A stretch of DNA of 64,000 nucleotides. Origin: Acetobacter estunensis (GTDB lineage: Bacteria; Pseudomonadota; Alphaproteobacteria; Acetobacterales; Acetobacteraceae). The first letter of the stretch is position 1. Each line of letters begins with the position of its first letter. The notes under the pieces are model-generated. The model was given only the letters and a program-made list of their open reading frames with translations, was not told the origin of the DNA and ran no database searches. Shown here piece after piece: positions 19,234 to 27,957 of this stretch. The stretch covers positions 51,937 to 115,936 of the forward strand of contig NZ_WOTH01000008.1 of NCBI RefSeq assembly GCF_011516945.1, read 5' to 3'. A program made the position numbers and the translations under genes.

Positions 19234-19707
19234 TTAGGGCATGCCCTGCGTGTGGGAGAGTTTGTCGCGCAGATTTGCCACTCCGCTCGCGCCAATGCGA
19301 TGGGCGCGGGCATAAGCCACGTCTTCGGGCATGATTTTTGGAGCGGGCTTCGTGCCGCCCTGTTCGGACAGCCATGTCAGAATGGTGGCGGCCTGGTCGT
19401 CCTTAAGATACCGGAAGAGGGGCATCTCGGCGTTGTAAGGGGAGCCATTAGCCTTTATCGGGCCGCTCAATCCGTTCATGAGCACCGCGGCGAGATAGGC
19501 GCGGCCTTCAGGTGTCGCGGCGATCCTGTCGATGCGCCCGATCAACGGCGGGACCGAACCTGCCATCCCCTGTCCTCCGTGATGACAGATCCCGCAGTTT
19601 GATCCATAGAGATAACGCGCGGTGGGATGGCGCGAGCAGCCTCCCAGAAAAAGGAGAATGGCCATGACCGGCAGGAGCGAGCGGCTCAGGCGGATGGTGG
19701 TGGGCAT
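19234..19707 (-). CDS. c-type cytochrome lipoprotein
   Basis: From the ATG at 19707 the 157-residue protein has a lipoprotein signal (LLPVMAILLFLGGC, lipidated C24), a single haem-binding motif C38-x-x-C41-H42, and a likely axial Met in NAEMPLF or in GMAGSVPPL. It would be a small periplasmic electron carrier anchored to a membrane. An in-frame start at 19818 was rejected because it overlaps the start of the opposite gene at 19801 and would put 37 charged residues before the signal peptide. Its redox partner is unknown. Confidence 0.85.
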   Translation of the reverse strand: MPTTIRLSRSLLPVMAILLFLGGCSRHPTARYLYGSNCGICHHGGQGMAGSVPPLIGRIDRIAATPEGRAYLAAVLMNGLSGPIKANGSPYNAEMPLFRYLKDDQAATILTWLSEQGGTKPAPKIMPEDVAYARAHRIGASGVANLRDKLSHTQGMP

Positions 19708-19800
19708 GCATCCTGTGCGAGACCGGCGACATAGAAATGAAGAGATCGTTTTCCGGTCGGCTGCGTTGTTTTTCATGTACAATTCCAAGGAGCCCAGACG

Positions 19801-20073
19801 ATGAATTCTTCTCGTCATTTCATGTCCGTCTCATTTACCTGCGCCGTTATTGTCGGTCTTGCGACAGGAAGCGTCTTGTCGCAGGCCCATGCTGCGACGC
19901 GGGAGCAGCAGACAGCCGCCTGCAAGGGAGATGCACTCAAGTTCTGCACCTTCGACATTCCCAACGAGAAGAAGATTGCCTCCTGTCTTCAGGCCAAGCG
20001 TGAAAAGCTTTCTCCTGCCTGCAAGGCGATGTTTCCTGAAAAGAAGAGCGGCGCGAAGAAAAAGCCGAAGTGA
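19801..20073 (+). CDS. small secreted cysteine-rich repeat protein
   Basis: The 90-residue product has a signal peptide (cleavage after QAHA, near residue 31) followed by one motif with cysteines at 41, 49, 62 and 74 in the pattern C-x7-C-x12-C-x11-C and a KFC...NEKKIASCL...LSPAC context. This is the bacterial version of the Cys-rich (GLG1-like) repeat. The tail is very basic (GAKKKPK). It is probably a periplasmic or exported disulfide-bonded protein; its function is unknown. Confidence 0.72.
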   Translation: MNSSRHFMSVSFTCAVIVGLATGSVLSQAHAATREQQTAACKGDALKFCTFDIPNEKKIASCLQAKREKLSPACKAMFPEKKSGAKKKPK

Positions 20074-20082
20074 TAAAAGAAA

Positions 20083-20115
20083 AACCGCCCTTTCCTATAA
20101 CGGGAAAGGGCGGTT
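20083..20115. terminator. bidirectional hairpin between the Cys-rich gene and the FKBP gene
   Basis: A perfect 13-bp stem (20083-20095 with 20103-20115) with a 7-base loop. On the minus strand it is followed by a T-rich run (complement of TGATAAAAGAAAA), so it is a good intrinsic terminator for the FKBP gene and probably also ends the plus-strand gene. Confidence 0.85.
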
Positions 20116-20121
20116 CGGGTG

Positions 20122-20619
20122 TTACTCGGAGGCGTGATCCACACCCAGAAGCTGGATCTTGAAGATCAGCGGACTGTTGGATGGGATGATGCCCAGTTCA
20201 CGGTTGCCGTAGCCCAGCTTGGCCGGGACGTAGAGCATCCATGTGTCGCCCACATGCATCATGGGCAGCGCTTCCATCCAGCCCTGTACCAGCCCGTCGA
20301 GCGGCATGCGCATATAGGCACCCTGACCGTGCTGATCGGAACTGTCGAAGATCGACCCATCCGGCAGACGGCCTTCATAGATCAGCATCATCATGTCGCC
20401 CTTGCGGGGAGACGCACCATCCTTGGGGCCGGAAGTCAGCACTTTGTAGGCCAGTCCGTCTGGCAGAACTTTCACGCCCGGCTGGGAAATTTCCTTCTGC
20501 ATGATCTGCTCGGCCGTAGGTTCCGGCTCGTCCTTGTTCCCGCAGGCAACGATCGGCAGACACAGGGCCCCCGCCAGTGCGATCGGCAGGATACGATGGG
20601 ATTTCGGAAAGAAACGCAC
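20122..20619 (-). CDS. FKBP-type peptidyl-prolyl cis-trans isomerase lipoprotein
   Basis: This 165-residue protein has a lipoprotein signal ending LPIVAC (C26), a short linker rich in Glu/Pro, and a single FKBP domain (about 50-160) with DGSIFDSS, VQGWMEALPMMHVGDTWMLYVP and the C-terminal LIFKIQLLGV strand. It probably helps fold envelope proteins in the periplasm, like FkpA or Mip, but lacks their N-terminal dimerisation domain. It lies 86 bp downstream of argG on the same strand, with a hairpin between. Confidence 0.9.
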   Translation of the reverse strand: MRFFPKSHRILPIALAGALCLPIVACGNKDEPEPTAEQIMQKEISQPGVKVLPDGLAYKVLTSGPKDGASPRKGDMMMLIYEGRLPDGSIFDSSDQHGQGAYMRMPLDGLVQGWMEALPMMHVGDTWMLYVPAKLGYGNRELGIIPSNSPLIFKIQLLGVDHASE

Positions 20620-20663
20620 CTTGTTACCTCGGATTTTGTTCAGGATCAGGCAGAAACGTGCAG

Positions 20664-20695
20664 TCTGCCCCGAGGTTGTTACACTACGGGGCAGA
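20664..20695 (-). terminator. weak hairpin between argG and the FKBP gene
   Basis: TCTGCCCC (20664-20671) pairs with GGGGCAGA (20688-20695) around a 16-base loop, downstream of argG. No T tract follows, so it may only attenuate or separate the two transcripts. Confidence 0.35.
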
Positions 20696-20705
20696 ACTGG
20701 AAGCG

Positions 20706-21947
20706 TCAGAGCGAGCCGCCGCGACGACCGATCTGGCCGCCCAGACGCAGGCGTAGCGCATTGAGCTTGATGAAGCCCTGCGCGTCCTGCTGGTTATAGG
20801 CGCCCTCATCATCCTCGAACGTGACGACGCGGGTGTCATACAGGCTGTTCGGGCTTTCACGGCCCACGCAGATCACGTTGCCCTTGTAGAGCTTCAGACG
20901 CACGCGGCCCGTGACAGAATGCTGGGATGCATCGATCAGGGCCTGAAGCATCCGGCGCTCGGGCGAGAACCAGAAACCGTTATAGATGATCTCGGCATAT
21001 TTCGGCATCAGGCTGTCTTTGAGGTGCATGGCCTCGCGGTCGAGCGTGATGGATTCGATGCTGCGATGCGCCGTCAGAAGGATCGTCCCGCCCGGCGTCT
21101 CGTAAATGCCGCGCGACTTCATGCCGACGAAACGGTTCTCCACGAGATCCAGACGTCCGATGCCATTGGCACGACCCAACTCGTTCAGCTTGGTCAGCAG
21201 CGTGGCGGGTGACATGGCCTCGCCATTGATGGCGACCGGATCGCCCGAGACGAAATCGATGGTGATCTCGGTTGCTTTGTCGGGAGCCGCTTCCGGCGCG
21301 ATCGTGCGCTGGAAGACAATCTCTTCCGCGCCAATGGCGGGGTCTTCGAGGATCTTGCCCTCGGAGGAGGAGTGCAGAAGGTTAGCGTCCACGGAGAACG
21401 GAGCTTCGCCGCGCTTATCCTTGGTGACCGGAATCTGATGCTCTTCCGCGAAGGCCAGCAGGCGTGTGCGCGACGTCAGATCCCACTCACGCCACGGGGC
21501 GATCACCTGAATGTCGGGTTTGAGCGCATAATAGGCCAGCTCGAAACGGACCTGATCGTTACCCTTGCCGGTTGCGCCATGCGCCACGGCGTCGGCACCG
21601 ACCTGCTCGGCAATTTCGATCTGGCGCTGGGCAATCAGCGGACGGGCGATGGAGGTGCCGAGAAGATACTGGCCTTCATAGAGCGTGTTCGCCCGGAACA
21701 TCGGGAACACGAAATCCTTCACGAAGGTCTCGCGCAGATCCTCGACGAAGATTTCCTTCACACCGAACATTTCGGCCTTCTTGCGGGCTGGCTCAAGCTC
21801 TTCGCCCTGACCCAGATCGGCGGTGAAAGTGACGACCTCGCAGCCATAGGTCGTCTGCAACCAGCGCAGGATGACCGAGGTGTCGAGGCCGCCCGAATAG
21901 GCCAGAACGACCTTCTTGATACGTCTGTTGCCGTCGGCGCCTGCCAT
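20706..21947 (-). CDS. argG: argininosuccinate synthase
   Basis: ArgG (413 aa) joins citrulline and aspartate with ATP hydrolysis to AMP, the penultimate step of arginine synthesis. The N-type ATP pyrophosphatase loop is [12 protein letters not shown] near the start. [21 protein letters not shown] and [13 protein letters not shown] are the characteristic substrate-binding blocks. Length and sequence are complete. It is divergent from the glycosyltransferase group across a 228-bp spacer; no other arginine genes are in the window. Confidence 0.97.
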   Translation of the reverse strand: MAGADGNRRIKKVVLAYSGGLDTSVILRWLQTTYGCEVVTFTADLGQGEELEPARKKAEMFGVKEIFVEDLRETFVKDFVFPMFRANTLYEGQYLLGTSIARPLIAQRQIEIAEQVGADAVAHGATGKGNDQVRFELAYYALKPDIQVIAPWREWDLTSRTRLLAFAEEHQIPVTKDKRGEAPFSVDANLLHSSSEGKILEDPAIGAEEIVFQRTIAPEAAPDKATEITIDFVSGDPVAINGEAMSPATLLTKLNELGRANGIGRLDLVENRFVGMKSRGIYETPGGTILLTAHRSIESITLDREAMHLKDSLMPKYAEIIYNGFWFSPERRMLQALIDASQHSVTGRVRLKLYKGNVICVGRESPNSLYDTRVVTFEDDEGAYNQQDAQGFIKLNALRLRLGGQIGRRGGSL

Positions 21948-22175
21948 GCGAGCCTCTCTAGAATTAATCTATGTTCGAGTTGCCTCCCATCTTTGGGGTG
22001 CTCAAAGATAAGGAGTTCATCCGCGCTCCCTAGCACTCGTTGGCCATGCTGCACCACCCCCAAGGTCATTCCGCCCTCAAGGTCATCCCGCTCCCACCAA
22101 GATCATTTCCAAGATTGATACAGAGTTTGCAGGTCTCTTGGCGATGGCGGGCCGCGCAGCTATCACTTAGTTCTA

Positions 22176-23087
22176 ATGCGCATTCTCTTCATCACGGCCA
22201 CGCGGCTTGGCGATGCCGTCCTGTCCACAGGACTGCTCGACCATCTAATTCGGACACGGCCGGATGCGCGGTTCACCGTGGCCTGCGGACCGGTGGCGGC
22301 GGGTCTGTTCGAGCGCATGCCCCGCCTTGAACGTCTGATCGTCATGACCAAGCGGCGACATGACCGGCACTGGCTGGACCTCTGGCGCGTCTGCGTGGGG
22401 CAACGTTGGGACATGGTGATCGACCTGCGCGGTTCCATGACAGGATATTTTCTTCGCGCCCGTACCCGCCGGATCATGCGGGGAGGGCGCCGGAGCGGCG
22501 CTCGGGTTGCGCATGTTGGAGAGGTGCTTGGTCTGAATCCGCCCCCCATGCCGGTTGTATGGACGGATGAGGCGGATCGTGCCGTCGCCTGTGACGTGCT
22601 GGGGGATGGCCCCGTGATCGCCTTTGGGCCAACGGCCAACTGGGAGGGCAAGGTCTGGCCCGCAGAGCGTTTTGTGGCTCTGTGGCATGTCTTGCACCGC
22701 GCCTTTCCCCACCATCGGCTGGCGGTGCTGTATGGCCCGGGCAAGACGGAACGCGCTATGGCTGCGCCTCTTCTGGACATTGAAGGCGCGATTGACGCTG
22801 GTGGCCGTTTCTCTCCGGCCCAGACGGCGGCCATGCTGGAGCGTTGCGATCTGTTCGTGGGCAATGATTCCGGTCTCATGCACCTTGCCGCAGCCGCCGG
22901 AACACCCACTCTTGGATTGTTCGGACCCTCAAGGGCGAGCGAATACGCGCCAAGCGGGCGGCGAACCGCATGGGTGGTGGCGCCGGGTCCGGATGGTGAG
23001 GCTCCCATCGCTGGGTTGGACATTGAAGTGGTGGCCGAAGAGGCGCTGGTTCTTCTTGGCGCATCCAGAGCAGAGGCGGCGGCATGA
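22176..23087 (+). CDS. glycosyltransferase family 9 (heptosyltransferase-like)
   Basis: The 303-residue product has the GT9 fold: an N-terminal ITATRLGDAVLSTGLLDHL block and a C-terminal nucleotide-sugar site GPTANWEGKVWP...LFVGNDSGLMHLAAAAGTPTLGLFGPS. Family members add heptose or related sugars to the lipopolysaccharide core at the inner membrane. It is the first of three tightly packed genes; the next overlaps it by 4 bp (ATGA). The acceptor and donor are not predictable. Confidence 0.87.
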   Translation: MRILFITATRLGDAVLSTGLLDHLIRTRPDARFTVACGPVAAGLFERMPRLERLIVMTKRRHDRHWLDLWRVCVGQRWDMVIDLRGSMTGYFLRARTRRIMRGGRRSGARVAHVGEVLGLNPPPMPVVWTDEADRAVACDVLGDGPVIAFGPTANWEGKVWPAERFVALWHVLHRAFPHHRLAVLYGPGKTERAMAAPLLDIEGAIDAGGRFSPAQTAAMLERCDLFVGNDSGLMHLAAAAGTPTLGLFGPSRASEYAPSGRRTAWVVAPGPDGEAPIAGLDIEVVAEEALVLLGASRAEAAA

Positions 23088-24214
23088 CCCTGATATCTGG
23101 CGATCTTTCACGGCATCTGGACCCGGAACTGCTCATGCCCGGCGCCATGATGCCGGTGACGCCGGCTGTCGTGCCGCGTGTCGCCCATGTGATGGCGGGT
23201 GCCGCGGCCGGTGGAGCAGAACTGTTTTTTGAGCGGCTGTGCATCGCGCAGGCAAAGGCAGGCGTGCCCGTTCTGCCGGTCATCCGACGTGATGAAGCAC
23301 GGCTTGCTCGGCTGAAGGCTGGTGGGCTGACGCCCCGCGAACTGCGCTTTGGCGGGCAGGCGGACCTGCTGACGCGTCCGAAACTCAATGCCGCGCTGCG
23401 TGCTTTCCATCCGGACGTGGTCGTGGCCTGGATGAACCGGGCCGCACGTTTCTCGCCCAGTGGGCCATGGACGCTCGCAGGGCGGCTCGGTGGGTTTTAC
23501 GATCTGTCCTATTACAAACGCTGCGAGCATCTGGTGGGGAACACGCACGGTCTGGTCGCGTGGATGATCCGTCAGGGATGGCCGCAGGACCGTGCGCATT
23601 ACGTGCCCAATTTCGCGACCGATATCCGAAATGTCGAGCCGTGGCGTCCGCCTGAGATTCCACCCGGTGTGCCGTTCATTCTCGCACTTGGACGGCTGCA
23701 CACGAACAAGGCGTTCGATGTGCTGATCCGCGCCATGAAGCGTCTGCCCGGCGTGCGGCTCATGATCGCGGGAGAGGGGCCGGAGCGCGAAATGCTGGAG
23801 ACGCTGGTGCGGACGGAGCGGGTGCGCGACCGGGTGTTCATGCCCGGCTGGGCGGACGCAGCGCGTCTGGTGCGGGCGTGCGATGTGCTGGTCTGTCCTT
23901 CGCGTCATGAGCCTCTGGGCAATGTGGTGCTGGAAGGCTTTTCCGGCGTTCGCCCTGTTGTCGCGGCCGCCTCGCAAGGGCCGCGTGAACTGATCGTGCA
24001 TGGTCGGAACGGTCTGCTCGCCGCCATCGACGATGATGCGGCGCTGGCGACGGAGATCGCGCGGGCATTGGGCGATCACGCTCTGGCACGGCGTCTGGCA
24101 CTGGCGGGGCGGGCGACATACGATCGGCAGTTTGCGCCGCAGCCCGTATTAGAAGCGTGGCTGGGGTTTATGCGAAACGTGGCCCCGGACCCATCCGTTC
24201 AGCCGGGCGTCTAA
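23084..24214 (+). CDS. glycosyltransferase family 4
   Basis: This 376-residue GT-B retaining glycosyltransferase has a glycine-rich N-terminal acceptor loop (AHVMAGAAAGGAELFFERL) and the classic GT4 donor half: LALGRLHTNKAFDVLIRAM, IAGEGPE, and the E-x7-E region SRHEPLGNVVLEGFSG. It overlaps the GT9 gene by 4 bp and is followed one base later by asnB. The group probably acts on LPS or another surface glycan; the exact sugar is unknown. Confidence 0.88.
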   Translation: MTLISGDLSRHLDPELLMPGAMMPVTPAVVPRVAHVMAGAAAGGAELFFERLCIAQAKAGVPVLPVIRRDEARLARLKAGGLTPRELRFGGQADLLTRPKLNAALRAFHPDVVVAWMNRAARFSPSGPWTLAGRLGGFYDLSYYKRCEHLVGNTHGLVAWMIRQGWPQDRAHYVPNFATDIRNVEPWRPPEIPPGVPFILALGRLHTNKAFDVLIRAMKRLPGVRLMIAGEGPEREMLETLVRTERVRDRVFMPGWADAARLVRACDVLVCPSRHEPLGNVVLEGFSGVRPVVAAASQGPRELIVHGRNGLLAAIDDDAALATEIARALGDHALARRLALAGRATYDRQFAPQPVLEAWLGFMRNVAPDPSVQPGV

Positions 24215-24215
24215 A

Positions 24216-25988
24216 ATGTGCGGTATTGCGGGTATTGCGTATCGACCGGGTGCCTCTCCCAGATCGCGGGAGGTGCTGGACCGGTTGGCGGCAGCACTCG
24301 CCCATCGCGGTCCTGATGGCGCTCATGTGGAGCGGCGTGACGGCATCGATCTGGTGCACACAAGACTGGCCATTGTGGACATTGCAGGCGGGGATCAGCC
24401 GCTTCATGCAGGCTGTGCAGCGCTTATCGCCAATGGAGAAATCTACAACGATCCTGCGATCCGTGCCCGGCTGGGTGACGCGCGTTTCACGACCCATAGC
24501 GATTGTGAGTCCGCTCTTGTAGCGTGGCAGGAGGATGGTCCCGGTTTCGCTCGCGCTCTGCGGGGCATGTACGCCATTGCTCTGGACGAGGGGCAGGATG
24601 GGCGTCTGCTTCTGGCGCGTGATCCGTTCGGTATCAAGCCGCTCTACATTGCGCGTCTGGAAGACGGCGTAGCATTTGCGTCGGAGCCGATGACGCTCAT
24701 TCGTGCCGGGTTGGTAAAGGCGGACATACGTTCCGAAAAGCCACTGGAACTTGTGCAGCTTCAGTTCACAACAGGCACGCAGACCATTTTTGACGGCATC
24801 GAGCGCGTGAAGCCGGGCGAGACGCTGGAGATTCATCGGGGCGAGATCGTCTCGCGTCGTTTTGTAGCTGCTACGCCTGCGGCTGATGCCGAGACTATTG
24901 CGGAAGACAAGGCGCTTGCACGTCTGGACGGCGCATTGCTCGACAGTGTGCGCGCTCATGAGCGGGCGGATGTGCCGTTTGGACTCTTTCTCTCGGGCGG
25001 TATCGACAGTTCCTGCGTGCTGGCGGCCATGACGAGATTGCGTCGGGAAAGCAGCGGTTCGGCGCCGTTGCTGACATGGACGGCAGGGTTCGATGTGGCG
25101 AGTGCCGCGGATGAGACGGCCCATGCCGCCGAACTGGCCCGCAGCGTAGGTGCGGCCCACGAAATCGTGCGGGTGACGCGGAGCGATTTCTGGACACATT
25201 TGCCTGCGATTGTCGCCTGCATGGACGATCCAGTGGCGGATTATGCCATCGTTCCCACATGGTTGCTGGCACGCAAGGCGCGGGAGCAGGTGAAGGTCGT
25301 GCTGTCGGGTGAAGGCGGCGACGAACTGTTTGCGGGATATGGGCGCTACCGTCGCGCGGCAAAGCCGTGGTGGTTGGGAGGACGGTTTATGCGCAAACAC
25401 GGTCTATTGGATGGGTTGGATGTGTTGCGCGAACGTCCCGCTAGTTGGCGAAATGGGCTGACGGAGGCGGAACGGGCCTGTGTGGGGCAAGATCGTCTCG
25501 CGGCAGCGCAGGCGGTGGATGTGCGGGAGTGGTTGCCCAACGACCTGCTGCTCAAACTTGACCGTTGCCTGATGGCGCACGGTCTGGAAGGCCGGACGCC
25601 GTTGCTTGATCCGGTGGTGGCGCAAGTGGCGTGGAATCTGCCCGCGCATCTGAAAATCCGTAACGGACAGGGGAAATACCTGCTGCGTCGCTGGCTGGAA
25701 CAGGAACTGCCCTCTTCCCGACCGTTTGCGCCCAAACAGGGATTCACCGTGCCAGTAGGAGCGTGGATCGAAGAGCAGGGCGTTCAACTCGGTCCGCTGG
25801 TGGCGCGGCAAACTGCTGTCGCGGGGCTGGCCAGACCGGATCGGGTGGAGGCGCTCTTTCGCGGGGCTTCGGGGCGCAAAGAGGGGCTGGCGGCATGGGC
25901 GCTGCTGTTTCTCGCCCTGTGGCACCGTATTCACATCGAGGGCGTGTCGCCCGATGGCTGCGTCTCTGATACCTTGCGCGTCTACTGA
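24216..25988 (+). CDS. asnB: glutamine-hydrolysing asparagine synthetase family protein
   Basis: The class II glutamine amidotransferase N-terminus begins MCGIAGIAY with the catalytic Cys2. RLAIVDIAGGDQPL and NGEIYN are the glutaminase motifs. The synthetase half has LSGGIDSSCVLAAM and SGEGGDELFAGYGRYRRA. Length is 590 aa. It may make asparagine, but members inside polysaccharide clusters often amidate sugar or uronic acid carboxylates. Since it is packed against two glycosyltransferases (1-bp gap), surface-glycan amidation is a real alternative. Confidence 0.87.
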   Translation: MCGIAGIAYRPGASPRSREVLDRLAAALAHRGPDGAHVERRDGIDLVHTRLAIVDIAGGDQPLHAGCAALIANGEIYNDPAIRARLGDARFTTHSDCESALVAWQEDGPGFARALRGMYAIALDEGQDGRLLLARDPFGIKPLYIARLEDGVAFASEPMTLIRAGLVKADIRSEKPLELVQLQFTTGTQTIFDGIERVKPGETLEIHRGEIVSRRFVAATPAADAETIAEDKALARLDGALLDSVRAHERADVPFGLFLSGGIDSSCVLAAMTRLRRESSGSAPLLTWTAGFDVASAADETAHAAELARSVGAAHEIVRVTRSDFWTHLPAIVACMDDPVADYAIVPTWLLARKAREQVKVVLSGEGGDELFAGYGRYRRAAKPWWLGGRFMRKHGLLDGLDVLRERPASWRNGLTEAERACVGQDRLAAAQAVDVREWLPNDLLLKLDRCLMAHGLEGRTPLLDPVVAQVAWNLPAHLKIRNGQGKYLLRRWLEQELPSSRPFAPKQGFTVPVGAWIEEQGVQLGPLVARQTAVAGLARPDRVEALFRGASGRKEGLAAWALLFLALWHRIHIEGVSPDGCVSDTLRVY

Positions 25989-26026
25989 CACTAAAGCCGT
26001 TCATCATCGGAAGGACACGGACGACC

Positions 26027-27346
26027 ATGCGCTACGATCTGATCATCCGGGGAGGCACCTGTATTCTTCCGTGGTGCGAGGCCGAAACCGACATCGGTGT
26101 GGTGGATGGGAAAATCGCCTCGATTGCGGTCGAAGCGGGAGCAGAGGCAGCGGAGGTGATCGACGCACGCGGTTTGCATGTCCTGCCCGGGCTGATCGAC
26201 GCGCATGTGCATCTGCGCGATCCAGGCAATCCGGCGGTGGAAAGCATCCCGACAGGCACGAAGGCAGCGGCGCTTGGCGGAGTGGCGACCGTGTTCGACA
26301 TGCCGAACACCAAGCCTGCGGTGACCAACACGGAAATGCTGCGCTGGAAGCAGGAATACGCCTCACGGGAGTCGTGGGTCGATTTCGCGTTCTATATCGG
26401 TGCGACGCGCGAAAACACGCCGGATCTTGCGGCTTACGAGCAGTTCGATGGAGTATGTGGCGTCAAGGTGTTCGCCGGCTCATCCACCGGCGATTTGATG
26501 ATTGAGGACGATGACGGCATCGAGGCTGTGTTGCGCAGCGGTCATCGGCGTGTGTCATTTCACTCCGAAGACGAATATCGCCTGCAGGCGCGCCGCAAGG
26601 AGTTCGAGGTCGGTATGCCGTACGAGATGCACGCGGTCTGGCGTGACGCGGAGTGCGCATTCCTTGGCACACGGCGCATCGTGGCGCTGGCCCGCAAGAC
26701 GCACCGTCCGGTTCATATCCTGCATGTTTCGACGGAGGAGGAGTACAAATTCCTCCAGAACTACCGCGATATCGCTACCACCGAATGTCTGGTGAACCAT
26801 CTCTCGCAGGTTGGGCCGGAATGTTATCACGAACTGGGCGGTATGGCGGTGATGAATCCGCCAATCCGCGACCAGCGGCATCAGGACGCGGCGTGGCGGG
26901 CCGTGCAGGATGGCATGGTGGATGTGATTTCGTCCGACCACGCGCCGCATTCGCGTGAAGCGAAGGAAAAGCCGTGGCTGGAATGTCCGTCCGGCCTGAC
27001 GGGCGTGCAGACGATCGTGCCGGTCATGCTGGACCATGTGAATGCGGGCCGTTTGTGGCTTGCGCGTCTGGTGGACACGATGGCGGCGGGGCCGGCACGG
27101 GTTTACGGCCTGCAGGCCAAGGGGCGTTTGACCGTCGGGTATGACGCGGATTTCACGTTGGTGGACATGAAGGCACGGCGGCGCATTTCCAACACATGGC
27201 TGGTCACACCGGCGGGCTGGAGTCCGTTCGATGGCAAGTCGATCAGGGGCTGGCCGATGGCGACCATCGTGCGCGGGCGCACCGTCATGCGTGAGGACAG
27301 CGTTTTGGGCGAGCCTCAGGGACGTCTTGCCTGTTTCCTGCCGTGA
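26027..27346 (+). CDS. pyrC: dihydroorotase, class I type
   Basis: This amidohydrolase (439 aa) cyclises carbamoyl aspartate to dihydroorotate in pyrimidine synthesis. Zinc ligands H60 and H62 are in GLIDAHVHLRDPG, the carboxylated Lys is K147 in GVKVFAGSSTG, and the catalytic Asp is in ISSDHAPHS. The long form with LRDPG belongs to class I. A related hydantoinase or allantoinase role is possible, but VHLRDPG and MPNTKPAV favour dihydroorotase. It starts 38 bp after asnB, with GGAAGGA upstream. Confidence 0.88.
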   Translation: MRYDLIIRGGTCILPWCEAETDIGVVDGKIASIAVEAGAEAAEVIDARGLHVLPGLIDAHVHLRDPGNPAVESIPTGTKAAALGGVATVFDMPNTKPAVTNTEMLRWKQEYASRESWVDFAFYIGATRENTPDLAAYEQFDGVCGVKVFAGSSTGDLMIEDDDGIEAVLRSGHRRVSFHSEDEYRLQARRKEFEVGMPYEMHAVWRDAECAFLGTRRIVALARKTHRPVHILHVSTEEEYKFLQNYRDIATTECLVNHLSQVGPECYHELGGMAVMNPPIRDQRHQDAAWRAVQDGMVDVISSDHAPHSREAKEKPWLECPSGLTGVQTIVPVMLDHVNAGRLWLARLVDTMAAGPARVYGLQAKGRLTVGYDADFTLVDMKARRRISNTWLVTPAGWSPFDGKSIRGWPMATIVRGRTVMREDSVLGEPQGRLACFLP

Positions 27347-27367
27347 TCCGATGAGATGAAGCGGTGA

Positions 27368-27390
27368 GGAAGTCTGTTTTCAGAACTTCC
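27368..27390 (+). terminator. candidate hairpin after pyrC
   Basis: GGAAGTCTG (27368-27376) and CAGAACTTCC (27381-27390) form a stem with one bulged base and a TTTT loop, 22 bp after the stop. It has no downstream T run, so it is only a candidate. Confidence 0.35.
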
Positions 27391-27439
27391 GAGTCGAGAA
27401 CGGGGGCATGGGGCCCTCGCACAAGGACATCGCAAGATC

Positions 27440-27814
27440 ATGACGTTTCCTGTCCGTCTGTTCGCCATTTTCGCTCTTGCCGCAGCCCCGGTCGCCGCAC
27501 ACGCTGAAGGTGTGTGGAATGCGCAGGGGTGCGGCTCCGAGCCGTCCATGCCGTCGCTCGATGTGTCGTCGGTGGAGCGCTACAACGCGAGCATCGACAA
27601 AGCCACGACCTACGAGAAGGCTGCGCGCACCTATAATGCCTGCGTTTCGCGGGAAGCCACGAAACAGCAGACCGCCATCAGCAATGAAGCAAAAGTGAAG
27701 ATGGGCCATATTCAAGAAGGTAGTTCGGCTGTTCAGAAGCGGATCGGCGCCAATTTCACGAAAATTGCGTCTCAGCTCAAAGCAGCGGATGCAAAGTTCG
27801 GCAAGAAACACTGA
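27440..27814 (+). CDS. small secreted protein of unknown function
   Basis: The 124-residue product has a clear signal peptide (hydrophobic 5-20, cleavage after AHA at about residue 22). The mature part has two Cys (GCGSEP and YNACVSRE) and is mostly charged helix, including SVERYNASIDKATTYEKAARTYNACV. No catalytic motif is seen. It is probably periplasmic. It lies 93 bp after pyrC behind a candidate hairpin, so it may have its own promoter. I do not recognise a characterised family. Confidence 0.7.
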   Translation: MTFPVRLFAIFALAAAPVAAHAEGVWNAQGCGSEPSMPSLDVSSVERYNASIDKATTYEKAARTYNACVSREATKQQTAISNEAKVKMGHIQEGSSAVQKRIGANFTKIASQLKAADAKFGKKH

Positions 27815-27957
27815 AATTCGTTGAAGATATTTCTCATTTTCTTGTGATCCCAAGGAAACGAATGGGAGACATCTTCGTTCTTCCGGTCTGAATTGACGTT
27901 TCAATATGTTACAGTGCTTTTGACTGTTTCTGAAACACTCTGACCGGAGGGTTTGAC

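Noticed and set aside
18184..19602. 472-codon plus-strand frame across trpS
   Set aside because: It is antisense to trpS, whose active-site motifs are intact, and has no recognisable domain.
22061..22115. three loosely repeated units around CAAGGTCAT / CAAGATCAT upstream of the GT9 gene
   Set aside because: Only two units are exact over nine bases, the spacing varies and the stretch is short; it could be chance.
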